Assembly (NCBI GenBank): GCA_945861465.1
Contig: CAMAVB010000033.1
Span: 1-45,069 of the forward strand
Direction: 5' to 3'
From: Candidatus Kuenenia stuttgartensis
GTDB taxonomy: Bacteria; Planctomycetota; Planctomycetia; Planctomycetales; Planctomycetaceae
DNA length: 45,069 nucleotides
The notes under the pieces are model-generated. The model saw nothing but the letters and a program-made list of their open reading frames with translations, was not told the origin of the DNA and made no database searches. Of the stretch, positions 26,622 through 35,544 are shown piece after piece; the stretch's first letter is position 1; each line of letters starts with the position of its first letter. The translations under genes were made by a program, and so were the position numbers.

Positions 26622-29186
26622 ATGAGTGCTTCAAATCTGGCGACGCAGCTCAAGCAGTCTATTCGTCGGGGACGAGTCCTGACGGCCCCGGCGCAACTGG
26701 CGGGTTATGACGCCGACGGTCTGGGCTACAAGACGTTTCGCCCCGACGCGGTCGTCATTCCGGCGGATGCGGATGAACTCGTCAATCTGCTCAGGGATTC
26801 GCGGAGCCTCAATGTCCCCGTGACAATTCGCGGTGCGGGGACGTCGCTTTCGGGTGGACCTGTTGCGGCACAGGGAGGTGTGATTGTGCATACCTCGTCG
26901 CTGCGCAAAGTTCGCGAAATTTGTGCTGACGGTTATTGGTGCGAAGTCGAATGCAGCGTGACGCTCAATCAGCTTGACGCGGCGCTGGTGCCGTACGGGC
27001 TGTTCTATCCGCCGGATCCGTCCAGCGGCCCCGTTTGCACGCTGGGCGGCAACGTGGCGATGAACGCCGGCGGCGCTCACTGTTTTCGGTACGGCGTGAC
27101 CAGCAACTATGTGCTCGGAATGGAAGTCGTGTTACTGGACGGCAGCGTTCATCGCTTCGGTGGACCAGCGGGTGGGCGTGGTGCGTGGCGCGAGGACTGG
27201 AAGCGTCTGATGGTGGGTTCCGAAGGGACACTTGGCGCGTTCACGCGCTTCTGGCTGCGAGTGTTGCCGCGCCCGGAGAAAGTGTGGACTTACCGCGCCA
27301 CTTTTGCAGATCTTCAATCGGCTGAACGCGCGATTCACGCTTTGGCCGCGCATGCTTCGTTTCCTGTCGCCATCGAATTGATGGACCCACGCTGTGTGGC
27401 CATGGTGGAAAATAGTCCGATGGCTGTCGGACTGCCGAAAGATACTTTTTTGCTGGTCACCGAGATCGATGGTCCGGCGGTGCTGCTCGACGCCCGTGTG
27501 AAAGCCGTGGCGGAGTTGCTCCACGATGCCGGCGCGTCGGGTGTCGAATATAGTGACGACGAGACGCAGCGGAATCGACTCTGGAAAGCTCGTAAAGTCG
27601 CGGGTGGCCTGATGGGTCAGCTCAGCCCGGACTTCATGGTTCAGGACGCCGTGATTCCCAAGCGCGCACTTGCCGAGGTGCTGCAACTGGTTTATGACGA
27701 AGCCGATGCGGCAGGACTTCGAGCCGTCAATGTGTTCCATGCGGGCGACGGAAATCTGCATCCGAATTTCCTGTTTGATTCAAGCAAACCAGGAGAGCTT
27801 GAAAAAATTGAAGCAATCAGCAAGCGACTGATGCAGCGTGTGATTGCGGTGGGTGGCACACTGTCCGGTGAACATGGGATCGGGAATGACAAAACGGCTT
27901 ACATGTTGCTGTTTTTTGGTGAGGACACGTTGCGATTGCAACTGGCCGTGCCGGGTGTCTTCAATCCGCAGCATCAGCTGAATCCGCTTAAGGTGTTTGC
28001 GACACGACGGTTTCGGCATGGGCCGGGTGCAAAGCCTGTCGATGGTCCTGGAACAGGGAACTCGATGTTGTCCGGCGAGAGAGTGGCAGATGAGCAGTTG
28101 GCGTCTTTGGAATCCCGCGACGGAGACACGGGCCACAACAGTTCTGGCACGATTGTGACTGACGACAAGCTGAGAGTTCCTCGAACATTCGAGCCGTTCA
28201 TTGATGCCATTGACGGTGTGATGTGCTGTCCCGCGACGATGACGACCGCTGAACTCCGTGACCAGGCGGCCGCTCACGGGCTGCGGTTTCCGTTAATTCT
28301 GGATGAACACAAACCGATTTGTGAGCAGGTGGCGGCCAGTGGCTTTGCTCCGGCGTCATCGCGTTTCGGCCCGTATTGCGACAACATCACAGGCATGAAC
28401 TGGCGACTGCCCAATGGGCGTATCGTCCGCATCGGTGAGCGCGTGGTGAAGTCCACCACTGGCTACGACCTGTTGCGGTTCCTGTTGAATTCGTCTGATC
28501 ATTTTGGCGAGCCTGTCGATTTCGTATTGCGCCTGCGGCCCGAATGTGGAACGACGCATGTCTTTTCGCTGTCGGGCAGTTGTGAGTCAGTCTCGCAAGC
28601 CGCGGTCGCGATGTTGGCGACCTGCTGGCTACACTGGTTTGACTCAGTCGATGCCGTTTTGGAAGGCAGCCATGAAAGTTGCCGGTTGCGGATCTCCCTG
28701 AATTGTCCGGTGTACGAATCTGGTGTTTACATGGAGCACTTGTCAGCGTTTGCGGCGAAGCATGAACTCCGGTTGCATTCGGAATCCATCGCTTCGGTTC
28801 CCGCAGATGGCTGTCCCGACTTCGTGCTGAAAACGACGCCGGATCAGGTCATCCGTCTGGCCCGTAGCGTCGCGGTTGAAAACGACGTGACGTGCATCGC
28901 GCTGTGCTACAACGGAGTGGTGCATGGTTATCTGCAGCGCGGGTGCGAGACGGGTCTCGGAAGTGGCCGAGGTCTTCAGAGTTCCGACCGAAGTTTCAGG
29001 GCTTCGGCTCCGGAATCGCTGGCTGCGGAATCGCAGGTCCGGATCAAAAATATCATCGCACGCTGCTCGAAGGAAATCCACGCGGTCGGCGGTGACTGGC
29101 AATCAAGATACATCCCAGTCGCGGCACCTTCGGGAGTCGAGGCGCAATGGCTCCGGAAACTCGCACAGGAATTCGCTTCGCAATGA
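26622..29186 (+). CDS. Fused GlcD-GlcE glycolate oxidase flavoprotein
   Basis: 854 aa; GGAG lies about 12 bases before the ATG. Residues 1-460 are a full GlcD-like FAD enzyme: VTIRGAGTSLSGGPVA, GGNVAMNAGGAHCFRYG (FAD site), VNVFHAGDGNLHPN and GGTLSGEHGIGNDK (FAD-oxidase C domain). Residues about 520-854 look like GlcE, the smaller FAD subunit: TTAELRDQAAAHGLRFPL, GMNWRLPNGRIVRIGERVVK and STTGYDLLRFL. The length equals a GlcD plus a GlcE (about 500 + 350). It oxidises glycolate or a related 2-hydroxyacid to the oxoacid with GlcF. It overlaps the glcF-like gene by ATGA. Other 2-hydroxyacids such as D-lactate remain possible. Confidence 0.88.
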   Translation: MSASNLATQLKQSIRRGRVLTAPAQLAGYDADGLGYKTFRPDAVVIPADADELVNLLRDSRSLNVPVTIRGAGTSLSGGPVAAQGGVIVHTSSLRKVREICADGYWCEVECSVTLNQLDAALVPYGLFYPPDPSSGPVCTLGGNVAMNAGGAHCFRYGVTSNYVLGMEVVLLDGSVHRFGGPAGGRGAWREDWKRLMVGSEGTLGAFTRFWLRVLPRPEKVWTYRATFADLQSAERAIHALAAHASFPVAIELMDPRCVAMVENSPMAVGLPKDTFLLVTEIDGPAVLLDARVKAVAELLHDAGASGVEYSDDETQRNRLWKARKVAGGLMGQLSPDFMVQDAVIPKRALAEVLQLVYDEADAAGLRAVNVFHAGDGNLHPNFLFDSSKPGELEKIEAISKRLMQRVIAVGGTLSGEHGIGNDKTAYMLLFFGEDTLRLQLAVPGVFNPQHQLNPLKVFATRRFRHGPGAKPVDGPGTGNSMLSGERVADEQLASLESRDGDTGHNSSGTIVTDDKLRVPRTFEPFIDAIDGVMCCPATMTTAELRDQAAAHGLRFPLILDEHKPICEQVAASGFAPASSRFGPYCDNITGMNWRLPNGRIVRIGERVVKSTTGYDLLRFLLNSSDHFGEPVDFVLRLRPECGTTHVFSLSGSCESVSQAAVAMLATCWLHWFDSVDAVLEGSHESCRLRISLNCPVYESGVYMEHLSAFAAKHELRLHSESIASVPADGCPDFVLKTTPDQVIRLARSVAVENDVTCIALCYNGVVHGYLQRGCETGLGSGRGLQSSDRSFRASAPESLAAESQVRIKNIIARCSKEIHAVGGDWQSRYIPVAAPSGVEAQWLRKLAQEFASQ

Positions 29187-30418
29187 CTACGTCTGAAACG
29201 CCCGCATCCTCAACTCATGCATGCTCAGCACCGTCCGGCGAGCGCGATTTGCTGACCAGCTGCGTCCATTGCGGCCTATGCCTCGAAGTCTGTCCGACTT
29301 ACCTGCTGTCGGGGGACGAAAACAATTCGCCGCGCGGACGGCTGCGTTTATGGCGTGAGGAATCCGAAGGACGGCTCTCTCCGGATCCGTGGACCGCCGA
29401 GTACACCAGAGAGTGTGTCGGTTGCCTGGCCTGCGAAACAGCCTGTCCCGCAAATGTTCCTTACGGAGAAATTCTCGAGAAGACGCGGCACATGCACGTT
29501 GTGGCAGGACGGACCCATACGCCGCTCAAGCTGCGAATCGCGGCGGCTTTGGCAGCGCGGCCCCGGCTATTCAATCTCACAATGCTCCCGACACGACTGC
29601 TGCGTCGATGGGGCGTACTGCCGCATCGGTTCCTGTTTTCCGGACGTCCGGCGGTTGCGCAATCGACCGCCAGTTACGCGAAGCAATTGATGGAGCAGCA
29701 TCGCCCGACCGGCCCGCGGGTCGCACTGCTGACTGGTTGTCTGATGGAAGCTGTGTTCCGGGAGATCAATTTTGCGACGGTCCGCGTGCTGATCGAGAAC
29801 AACGTGCAGGTCATTGTCCCCACTGATCAGGGCTGCTGTGGTGCAATGCAGGAACATCTTGGACTGGATGGAATGGACCAGCTTCGCGATCACAACCGTC
29901 TCGCGTTTCGGTCGCTTCCTGTCGATGCGGTGGTCTGCAATTCGTCGGGCTGCGGACTGGCACTGGGCAAAGCGTTGAACGACGAAGTTCCCGTGCGCGA
30001 TGTGCTCGACTTTCTCGGCGAGCAGCCTCTGGTTCAGCGAAATCGTGCTGCAGATGGGACGCGAATCTACGTTGATCTGCCCTGTCATCTGATTCACGGT
30101 CAGAAGGTCGCGGGTATTCCGAAGTCCGTGCTCGACGCTACGGGCTATCGCTGGGAACTCGCTCCTCAGGCCCGCGACTGTTGTGGTTCCGGTGGGGTTT
30201 ACAACCTGCAACAACCGGATAACGCCCGGGAGATCCTCGCACGCAAGTCGTCGTTTCTCAATGAAGCCGCAGGAAATCCCGTCATCCTCGCGACCAGCAA
30301 TCATGTCTGCATGATGCAGTGGAATTCGGCCCGCAGGAGTGGTCTCGTCAATCGTCCATTCCAGGTTCGGCATGTGATCCAGTTGCTCGATCCGCTGCAA
30401 CCGGCTTGCGTTGACTGA
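29183..30418 (+). CDS. glcF: Glycolate oxidase iron-sulfur subunit (GlcF-like)
   Basis: 411 aa from the ATG at 29183, which overlaps the stop of the GlcDE fusion (ATGA). Two [4Fe-4S] ferredoxin motifs: CVHCGLCLEVCP at about residues 30-41 and CVGCLACETACPANVP near 79-94. Two cysteine-rich CCG domains follow (DQGCCGAMQEHLG and RDCCGSGGVYN), as in GlcF, LutA and GlpC. It carries electrons from the flavin subunit to the membrane quinone pool or another acceptor. Overlap and family pairing make a complex with the upstream protein very likely. Confidence 0.93.
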   Translation: MTTSETPASSTHACSAPSGERDLLTSCVHCGLCLEVCPTYLLSGDENNSPRGRLRLWREESEGRLSPDPWTAEYTRECVGCLACETACPANVPYGEILEKTRHMHVVAGRTHTPLKLRIAAALAARPRLFNLTMLPTRLLRRWGVLPHRFLFSGRPAVAQSTASYAKQLMEQHRPTGPRVALLTGCLMEAVFREINFATVRVLIENNVQVIVPTDQGCCGAMQEHLGLDGMDQLRDHNRLAFRSLPVDAVVCNSSGCGLALGKALNDEVPVRDVLDFLGEQPLVQRNRAADGTRIYVDLPCHLIHGQKVAGIPKSVLDATGYRWELAPQARDCCGSGGVYNLQQPDNAREILARKSSFLNEAAGNPVILATSNHVCMMQWNSARRSGLVNRPFQVRHVIQLLDPLQPACVD

Positions 30419-30463
30419 TCTGTTCACGCCACAATTGATGAAACTCCGGGTGCTTTGGACTGA

Positions 30464-30553
30464 GACAGAAATAAGTGGGGCACGATTCCATCGTGCCGGG
30501 CACGTTAAAAACGCGCCCCACATCCGGAAGACGACAGTTATTTCTACGCCGGT
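30464..30553 (+). repeat. 90-bp dispersed hairpin repeat, copy 2
   Basis: It has the same orientation as 5969-6058 and differs at about five positions, one of which spoils the GTGGGGCACG/CGTGCCCCAC stem. It ends 18 bp before the start codon of the cytochrome-type protein, so it probably lies in that gene's promoter or leader. Confidence 0.85.
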
Positions 30554-30571
30554 GCTTGTTATGGTGGTGAA

Positions 30572-33313
30572 ATGAACAACGCAAGACTGACTGACCGAGC
30601 GACTCCTGTTGCCAGATTCGCGATACCTGCGGCTTTGTTCGCCGTGTTGCATGTGATGATGTCCTGCCACTCTTTAGCGGCAGATGACGCAGGGAAAGAG
30701 AAACCGAAAGTCACGTTTGAGGACCACGTCCTGCCCATCCTGAAAACGCGATGTCTGAAGTGTCATGCAGGAGCGGAGCCAGCCGGGGAGCTGCTGCTGA
30801 CAACGCGTCGTGAAATCCTGCGTGGCGGAAAATCGGGCCCTGCCATGCGGATCGCGGCAGCGGAATCGAGCTTGTTCTGGGAAAAGCTGGCCTCTAACGA
30901 AATGCCCAAAGGCGGACCGGCGTTGTCGGCAGAAGAGAAGGGCGTGATTCGCACATGGATCAATGAAGGTGCGGCTGCAACGACTGAGTCGGACGATGAT
31001 GCGGGCCAAATCAATCCCGAGGATGGTCGCCAGTCCAGCGGGCACTGGGCGTTTCGACCTCCCGTTCGTCCGCCGCTGCCGCAGGTGCAGAATCCAGATC
31101 GGGTCCGAAATTCGATCGACTCGTTTGTAGTCGCAACTCTGGAATCGAACGGCTTGAGCCTGTCACCGGATGCGTCTCGCGAAGTGTTGCTGCGTCGCGC
31201 GTCGTTTGATTTGATCGGACTGCCCCCGACTCCGACGGAAGTGCGTGAGTTTCTTGCCGATCAGGATGAGCTTGCATACGAGCGGATGATCGATCGCTTG
31301 CTGGCGAGTCCACATTATGGTGAACGCTGGGCACGGCACTGGCTGGATGTTGCCGGATATGCAGACTCAGCGGGCGTGCTGTCCGAGGACCGACCGCTGC
31401 CGACGGCCTTCCGCTATCGCGACTATGTGATTCGCGCTTTCAACAACGACAAGCCGTACGACCGATTTCTGCAGGAGCAGATTGCCGGTGATGAACTGAC
31501 GGACTACTGGACTGCGTACGAAACACTCGACCGGTTGCCGGACGAGGTAGTCGAAGCCGTCACGGCGACGGGTTATCTGCGGTGTGCTCCAGATTCCAGT
31601 CGCCCCGATTTCTCAACAATTAAGAATGCCGACGCACAGTATTTCTATCCCACGATCAACGACACGTTGCAGATTGTCGCCTCGTCCACGATGGGACTGA
31701 CACTGCAATGCGCGCGGTGCCACAGCCATAAGTTCGATCCGATTCCGCAGGTTGAGTACTATCGGATGCAGTCCATTTTCATGGCGGCGTACCGACCGAA
31801 ACAGTGGGTTCCGCAAATGGAGCGAAGACTCTTCGTCGCCACGGCTTCTCAGAAGACGGCGGCCGATGAGCAGAATGGCAAAGTCGATACAGAGATTGCA
31901 CGGCTGAAGAAAGAGCTCAGCGACCTGCGGATTCAGTACAAGCAGCGGCTATTCGACGAACGATTCGCGGCACTGCCAGAGTCGATCCGCAGCGATGTTC
32001 AGCAGGCGCTGGACAAGTCGCCTGAGCAGCGTTCCGAAGTCGAAAAATACCTTGCCGAGAAATTTCAGGCTTCGCTGCGGCCGGATAACAAGATGCTCGA
32101 CACGCAGTTGCCCGAGACGTTTGCTGAATATCGGACAGGCGTCGATGAACGGAACGCAGCGATCACAGCTCAGGAACAACAACGGACCAGCTTTGATGAA
32201 TTGAGAGCACTCTATGATCTGCCTGGACCTGTGGTCGTTCCATTACTTCGACGCGGTGACGCTTTGACTCCGGGACCGCCGGTGGATCCCGGTGTCGTGT
32301 CAGCCCTGGCGACTCCAACTGCATTCGAGTGGGCTCCTCCAGCGGCAGAAGCAAAAACCAGCGGGCGGCGACTGGCGTTTGCACGCTGGTTGACTCAGAC
32401 CGATCATCCATTGACGGCGCGCGTCATGGTCAATCGAATGTGGCTGCACCATTTTGGCGATGGATTGGTCGCCACGCCGGAAGATTTCGGCACACTGGGC
32501 GCGGCACCGAGCCATCCCGACCTGCTGGACTGGCTGGCTCGAGAGTTTGTCGAAAGCGGCTGGAGCGTGAAACACGTCCAGCGATTGATCATGAATTCGA
32601 CCACTTATCGGCAACAGTCTCATCTACCGGCAGACGGAGACAGTAAGTCAATCAGCCGGACGGCGTCAGCCGCCGGTTCCGAACCTCAACCGGACGCTAA
32701 TGCGTTCCGGCTGATCGCACTGGGCGCGAAGATTGATCCAGACAATCGGCTGCTGTGGCGGCAACGAATGCGGAGAATTGATGCAGAACCCCTGCGTGAT
32801 GCGCTGCTGAGTGTTTCCGGTTTGCTGGACACAAGCATGTTTGGAGATCCGATTCCTGTCGCACGGCGTCCGGACGGCGATGTGACCATTGCCGACGGGC
32901 AGAACGATCGACGACGTTCGATCTATGTGCAGATCCTGCGAGGTAACCCGCTGACGATGCTGCACGCTTACGATCAACCGGTGATGGAAACCAACTGCAC
33001 GCGGCGTAACCGCTCAACCGTGTCCACTCAGGCTCTCACCTTACTCAACAGCGATTCGGCGATCCAGTACGCGGGCTCTCTCGCCGATCGCGCTGTGCGT
33101 GAAGCTCCCGAGACACCGTGCAGCTTTGCCTTTCTTGCAGCGCTGTCGCGGGAACCAGGCACCGATGAACTGAGCATGTTGAATGAATTCCTGACAACGC
33201 AGCAGGCACGTTACTCTTCTGCTGGAGAGCTCGCTGAATCATCACGACAAAAGGCACTGGCTGACCTCTGTCATATGTTGCTGGTGTCGAATGAATTTGT
33301 CTATGTGGATTAG
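30572..33313 (+). CDS. PSCyt1-DUF1549-DUF1553 planctomycete cytochrome-type protein
   Basis: 913 aa, with an N-terminal signal sequence ([19 protein letters not shown]). PSCyt1 at about 45-125 has the haem motif CLKCH and a candidate Met ligand in NEMPKGG. DUF1549 (PSCyt2) at about 175-390 carries [20 protein letters not shown] and a second Cxx[14 protein letters not shown] coiled-coil insert lies at about 430-540. DUF1553 (PSD1) at about 595-865 has [20 protein letters not shown] and [14 protein letters not shown]. The family is typical of Planctomycetes, is predicted extracytoplasmic, and its role is unproven although it is often linked to polysaccharide use. A DUF1501 protein usually follows; here the toxin-antitoxin pair intervenes. 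Confidence 0.93.
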   Translation: MNNARLTDRATPVARFAIPAALFAVLHVMMSCHSLAADDAGKEKPKVTFEDHVLPILKTRCLKCHAGAEPAGELLLTTRREILRGGKSGPAMRIAAAESSLFWEKLASNEMPKGGPALSAEEKGVIRTWINEGAAATTESDDDAGQINPEDGRQSSGHWAFRPPVRPPLPQVQNPDRVRNSIDSFVVATLESNGLSLSPDASREVLLRRASFDLIGLPPTPTEVREFLADQDELAYERMIDRLLASPHYGERWARHWLDVAGYADSAGVLSEDRPLPTAFRYRDYVIRAFNNDKPYDRFLQEQIAGDELTDYWTAYETLDRLPDEVVEAVTATGYLRCAPDSSRPDFSTIKNADAQYFYPTINDTLQIVASSTMGLTLQCARCHSHKFDPIPQVEYYRMQSIFMAAYRPKQWVPQMERRLFVATASQKTAADEQNGKVDTEIARLKKELSDLRIQYKQRLFDERFAALPESIRSDVQQALDKSPEQRSEVEKYLAEKFQASLRPDNKMLDTQLPETFAEYRTGVDERNAAITAQEQQRTSFDELRALYDLPGPVVVPLLRRGDALTPGPPVDPGVVSALATPTAFEWAPPAAEAKTSGRRLAFARWLTQTDHPLTARVMVNRMWLHHFGDGLVATPEDFGTLGAAPSHPDLLDWLAREFVESGWSVKHVQRLIMNSTTYRQQSHLPADGDSKSISRTASAAGSEPQPDANAFRLIALGAKIDPDNRLLWRQRMRRIDAEPLRDALLSVSGLLDTSMFGDPIPVARRPDGDVTIADGQNDRRRSIYVQILRGNPLTMLHAYDQPVMETNCTRRNRSTVSTQALTLLNSDSAIQYAGSLADRAVREAPETPCSFAFLAALSREPGTDELSMLNEFLTTQQARYSSAGELAESSRQKALADLCHMLLVSNEFVYVD

Positions 33314-33344
33314 CCGAAACGTGAATGACACCGGAGATGTCGCT

Positions 33345-33575
33345 ATGTTCGCTGTGAAAAACCTTCCAGACCTTCCCGTGTGGGCTGATCCCGATCGACT
33401 CAGCGGTGCGCCTTGTTTCCAGGGGACCCGGTGTCCAGTTGAGGCGCTGTTTGCTAACCTTCAATCCGGTCTGAGTCTTGACGAATTTCTGGACTGTTTT
33501 CCTGAAGTCACGCGCGAGCAAGCGGTCGCAGTCCTCGAGCATTCAAAACGGGAATTTGCGCGATCGGTTGCCTGA
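33345..33575 (+). CDS. DUF433 antitoxin
   Basis: 76 aa. The ATG at 33345 has GGAG about 10 bases upstream; an earlier ATG at 33291 would overlap the cytochrome gene by 23 bp. The pattern WADPDRLSGAPCFQGTRCPV followed by LSLDEFLDCFPEVT is the DUF433 fold, a small helix-turn-helix-like protein that pairs with PIN-like toxins. It would neutralise the next protein and may repress its own promoter. Its stop overlaps the next start (TGATG). Confidence 0.85.
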   Translation: MFAVKNLPDLPVWADPDRLSGAPCFQGTRCPVEALFANLQSGLSLDEFLDCFPEVTREQAVAVLEHSKREFARSVA

Positions 33576-33901
33576 TGAAGATACTGTTTGACACCTGCGT
33601 ACCTCGCCCGTTGCACCGGTGTTTATCAGGACACCATGTGATTCGCGCTCAGCAGCAGGGTTGGGGTGAACTGCGAAATGGCGACTTGCTAAACGCTGCG
33701 GAGTCTGCCGCCTTCGACATGTTTGTTACAGCCGATAAGAATCTTCGTTACCAACAGCAACTCATCGGCAGACGAATTGCTGTGCTTGTATTACCTTCAA
33801 ACTCGTGGCCGATCCTCCGCGAAATGACTTCGGCAATTGTCGAGGCCGTTGATTCGATGAAGCCAGGTAATTATCGCGAAATCTTAAACAGGGAACCATA
33901 G
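33575..33901 (+). CDS. DUF5615 PIN-like toxin
   Basis: 108 aa, starting inside the stop of the DUF433 gene (TGATG). MKILFDTCVPRPLHRCLSGH carries the first acidic residue, followed by a conserved DMFVTADKNLRYQQQL with the catalytic-type Asp, as in DUF5615/Mut7-C-like PIN domains. Such proteins are predicted RNases. With DUF433 it forms a type II toxin-antitoxin pair. No truncation or frameshift is visible, so it may be active. Confidence 0.85.
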   Translation: MKILFDTCVPRPLHRCLSGHHVIRAQQQGWGELRNGDLLNAAESAAFDMFVTADKNLRYQQQLIGRRIAVLVLPSNSWPILREMTSAIVEAVDSMKPGNYREILNREP

Positions 33902-33906
33902 GCCAC

Positions 33907-35391
33907 ATGGAGCTTTGCTTTGGTACTAATCGTGCAACTATGACACAACAGAAGCATTCGAACCAGGATCATCTCTCCCGACGAGAGTCCATTTCCCGCC
34001 TGGGTAGCGGCTTTGGCGGAATCGCTCTCGGCGCTCTGCTGGGTTATTTCGATCGCACGGCTTCAGCAGTTGAAAGCGCAACACACGACGTACTCGCGAG
34101 GTCATCTCATCATCAGCCAAAAGCACGGGCTGTGATTCAGCTCTTCATGCATGGTGGGCCGAGTCAGGTGGATCTTCTGGACGAAAAGAAAGAACTGTCC
34201 CGACTGAGTGGTCAGGCTCCGCCTGCGGAAGTTGCCGACGACGAGAATCGGACGACCTATCTGCTGGGCAGCCCGTTCAGATTTTCGAAGCATGGCGAGA
34301 GTGGTCTGGAATTCTCCGAAGTCCTGCCAGGCATCTCACAGCACGCGGACGACATTGCCGTCATTCGATCGATGTTTACCGAGCATCGAAATCACGAACA
34401 GGCAATCTGGATGGCGAATACCGGGCTGATCGTGTCCGGTCGTCCGAATATCGGTTCGTGGGTGGCCTATGGTCTTGGTGCTGAGAGTCAAAATCTGCCT
34501 GCCTATGTTTCGCTGCCAGATCCGGGTGGAATGCCGGTCGATGGTGCCCGGAACTGGTCGAACGGCTGGCTGCCTCCGATTTACCAGGGTACGGCGATTC
34601 GGTCTGAAGGAATGCCGGTGCTGCACCTTCAACCAAAGACGGCGCGGACGACGGAGATTGATTCGGGGCGAATGGAACTGCTGCGAAAGCTCAACGCCAG
34701 ACATCAGGACGTTCGGTCGGGGGAACTCGAACTCGATGCCCGGATTGCCAGCTTCGAACTCGCCGCGCGGATGCAGCTTTCGGCCACGGATGCGCTTGAT
34801 CTCAATCAGGAAACCGCTGCAACTCAGCAGCTTTATGGTCTGGATCACGACAAGACTCGTTCGTATGGCAAGCGCTGCCTGATGGCTCGGCGTCTGGTGG
34901 AACGCGGGGTCCGGTTTGTCCAGATCTTCATGGCCGGGCAGCCGTGGGATACGCACTCGAACAATGTCGCCGGCATTCGGAGTTGCTGCGAACAGACAGA
35001 CTTGCCGATCGGCGGCCTTTTGACGGACCTCAAACAACGTGGTCTGCTGGATTCGACACTGATTCAATGGGGTGGTGAGTTTGGTCGAACTCCCGGTGCC
35101 GAGCAGCGCGACGGCAGCAATGCACCCGGAATCGAAGGCCGCGATCATCATCCGTACGGATTCAGCGTCTGGCTTGCCGGCGGCGGCATTCGCGGAGGTC
35201 AGGCGTATGGAGCAACCGACGATTTCGGCTATCGGGCCATCACCAACCGCACTCAAACCGCTGATCTGCACGCCACGATTCTGCATCAACTGGGTCTCGA
35301 TCACGAACGCCTGACCTTCAACCACAACAGCCGCGACGAACGTCTGACAGATGTCTACAAGGCGCATGTGATCGAGCCGCTGGTTCGGTAA
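33907..35391 (+). CDS. DUF1501 protein (sulfatase-like fold), Tat-exported, first copy
   Basis: 494 aa from the ATG at 33907 (AGGGAA about 12 bases upstream, 5 bp after the toxin gene); an ATG at 33940 is possible. SRRESISRLGSGFGG is a Tat-type signal motif. DUF1501 features: VIQLFMHGGPSQVDLLD, GLEFSEVLPGISQHADDIAVIRS, MARRLVERGVRFVQIF, LIQWGGEFGRTPGAEQRDG and DHHPYGFSVWLAGGGIRGG. These match the alkaline-phosphatase-like metal-binding core. It is the usual partner of PSCyt1/DUF1549/DUF1553 proteins. Function unproven, probably extracytoplasmic. Confidence 0.92.
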   Translation: MELCFGTNRATMTQQKHSNQDHLSRRESISRLGSGFGGIALGALLGYFDRTASAVESATHDVLARSSHHQPKARAVIQLFMHGGPSQVDLLDEKKELSRLSGQAPPAEVADDENRTTYLLGSPFRFSKHGESGLEFSEVLPGISQHADDIAVIRSMFTEHRNHEQAIWMANTGLIVSGRPNIGSWVAYGLGAESQNLPAYVSLPDPGGMPVDGARNWSNGWLPPIYQGTAIRSEGMPVLHLQPKTARTTEIDSGRMELLRKLNARHQDVRSGELELDARIASFELAARMQLSATDALDLNQETAATQQLYGLDHDKTRSYGKRCLMARRLVERGVRFVQIFMAGQPWDTHSNNVAGIRSCCEQTDLPIGGLLTDLKQRGLLDSTLIQWGGEFGRTPGAEQRDGSNAPGIEGRDHHPYGFSVWLAGGGIRGGQAYGATDDFGYRAITNRTQTADLHATILHQLGLDHERLTFNHNSRDERLTDVYKAHVIEPLVR

Positions 35392-35449
35392 CTCCTTGCG
35401 TACGCATCGTGATCGGGAATAAATTCAAGGCTGGCTAGTTTGTAATTCT

Positions 35450-35527
35450 GTAGGGTGTGACAAGCGCCAGCGCAGGCACACCATGTCTGTGATTCGGTGT
35501 GCCTGCGCGTTGCTTGTCACACCCTAC
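35450..35527. repeat. GTAGGGTG hairpin repeat, copy 2
   Basis: Perfect outer arms GTAGGGTGTGACAAGC/GCTTGTCACACCCTAC and inner GCGCAGGCACACC/GGTGTGCCTGCGC arms. It ends 5 bases before the AGGGAG ribosome site of the next gene. The left flank resembles the left end of copy 3 (GGCTGG...), so part of a longer element may remain. Confidence 0.8.
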
Positions 35528-35544
35528 AAGTCAGGGAGCCCCAC

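Noticed and set aside
29567-30670. 367-codon minus-strand ORF opposite the GlcF-like gene
   Set aside because: It is antisense to both CCG domains and then runs through the 90-bp repeat.
34336-35367. 343-codon minus-strand ORF opposite the first DUF1501 gene
   Set aside because: The plus-strand DUF1501 motifs are unambiguous; long antisense ORFs are common in GC-rich genes.
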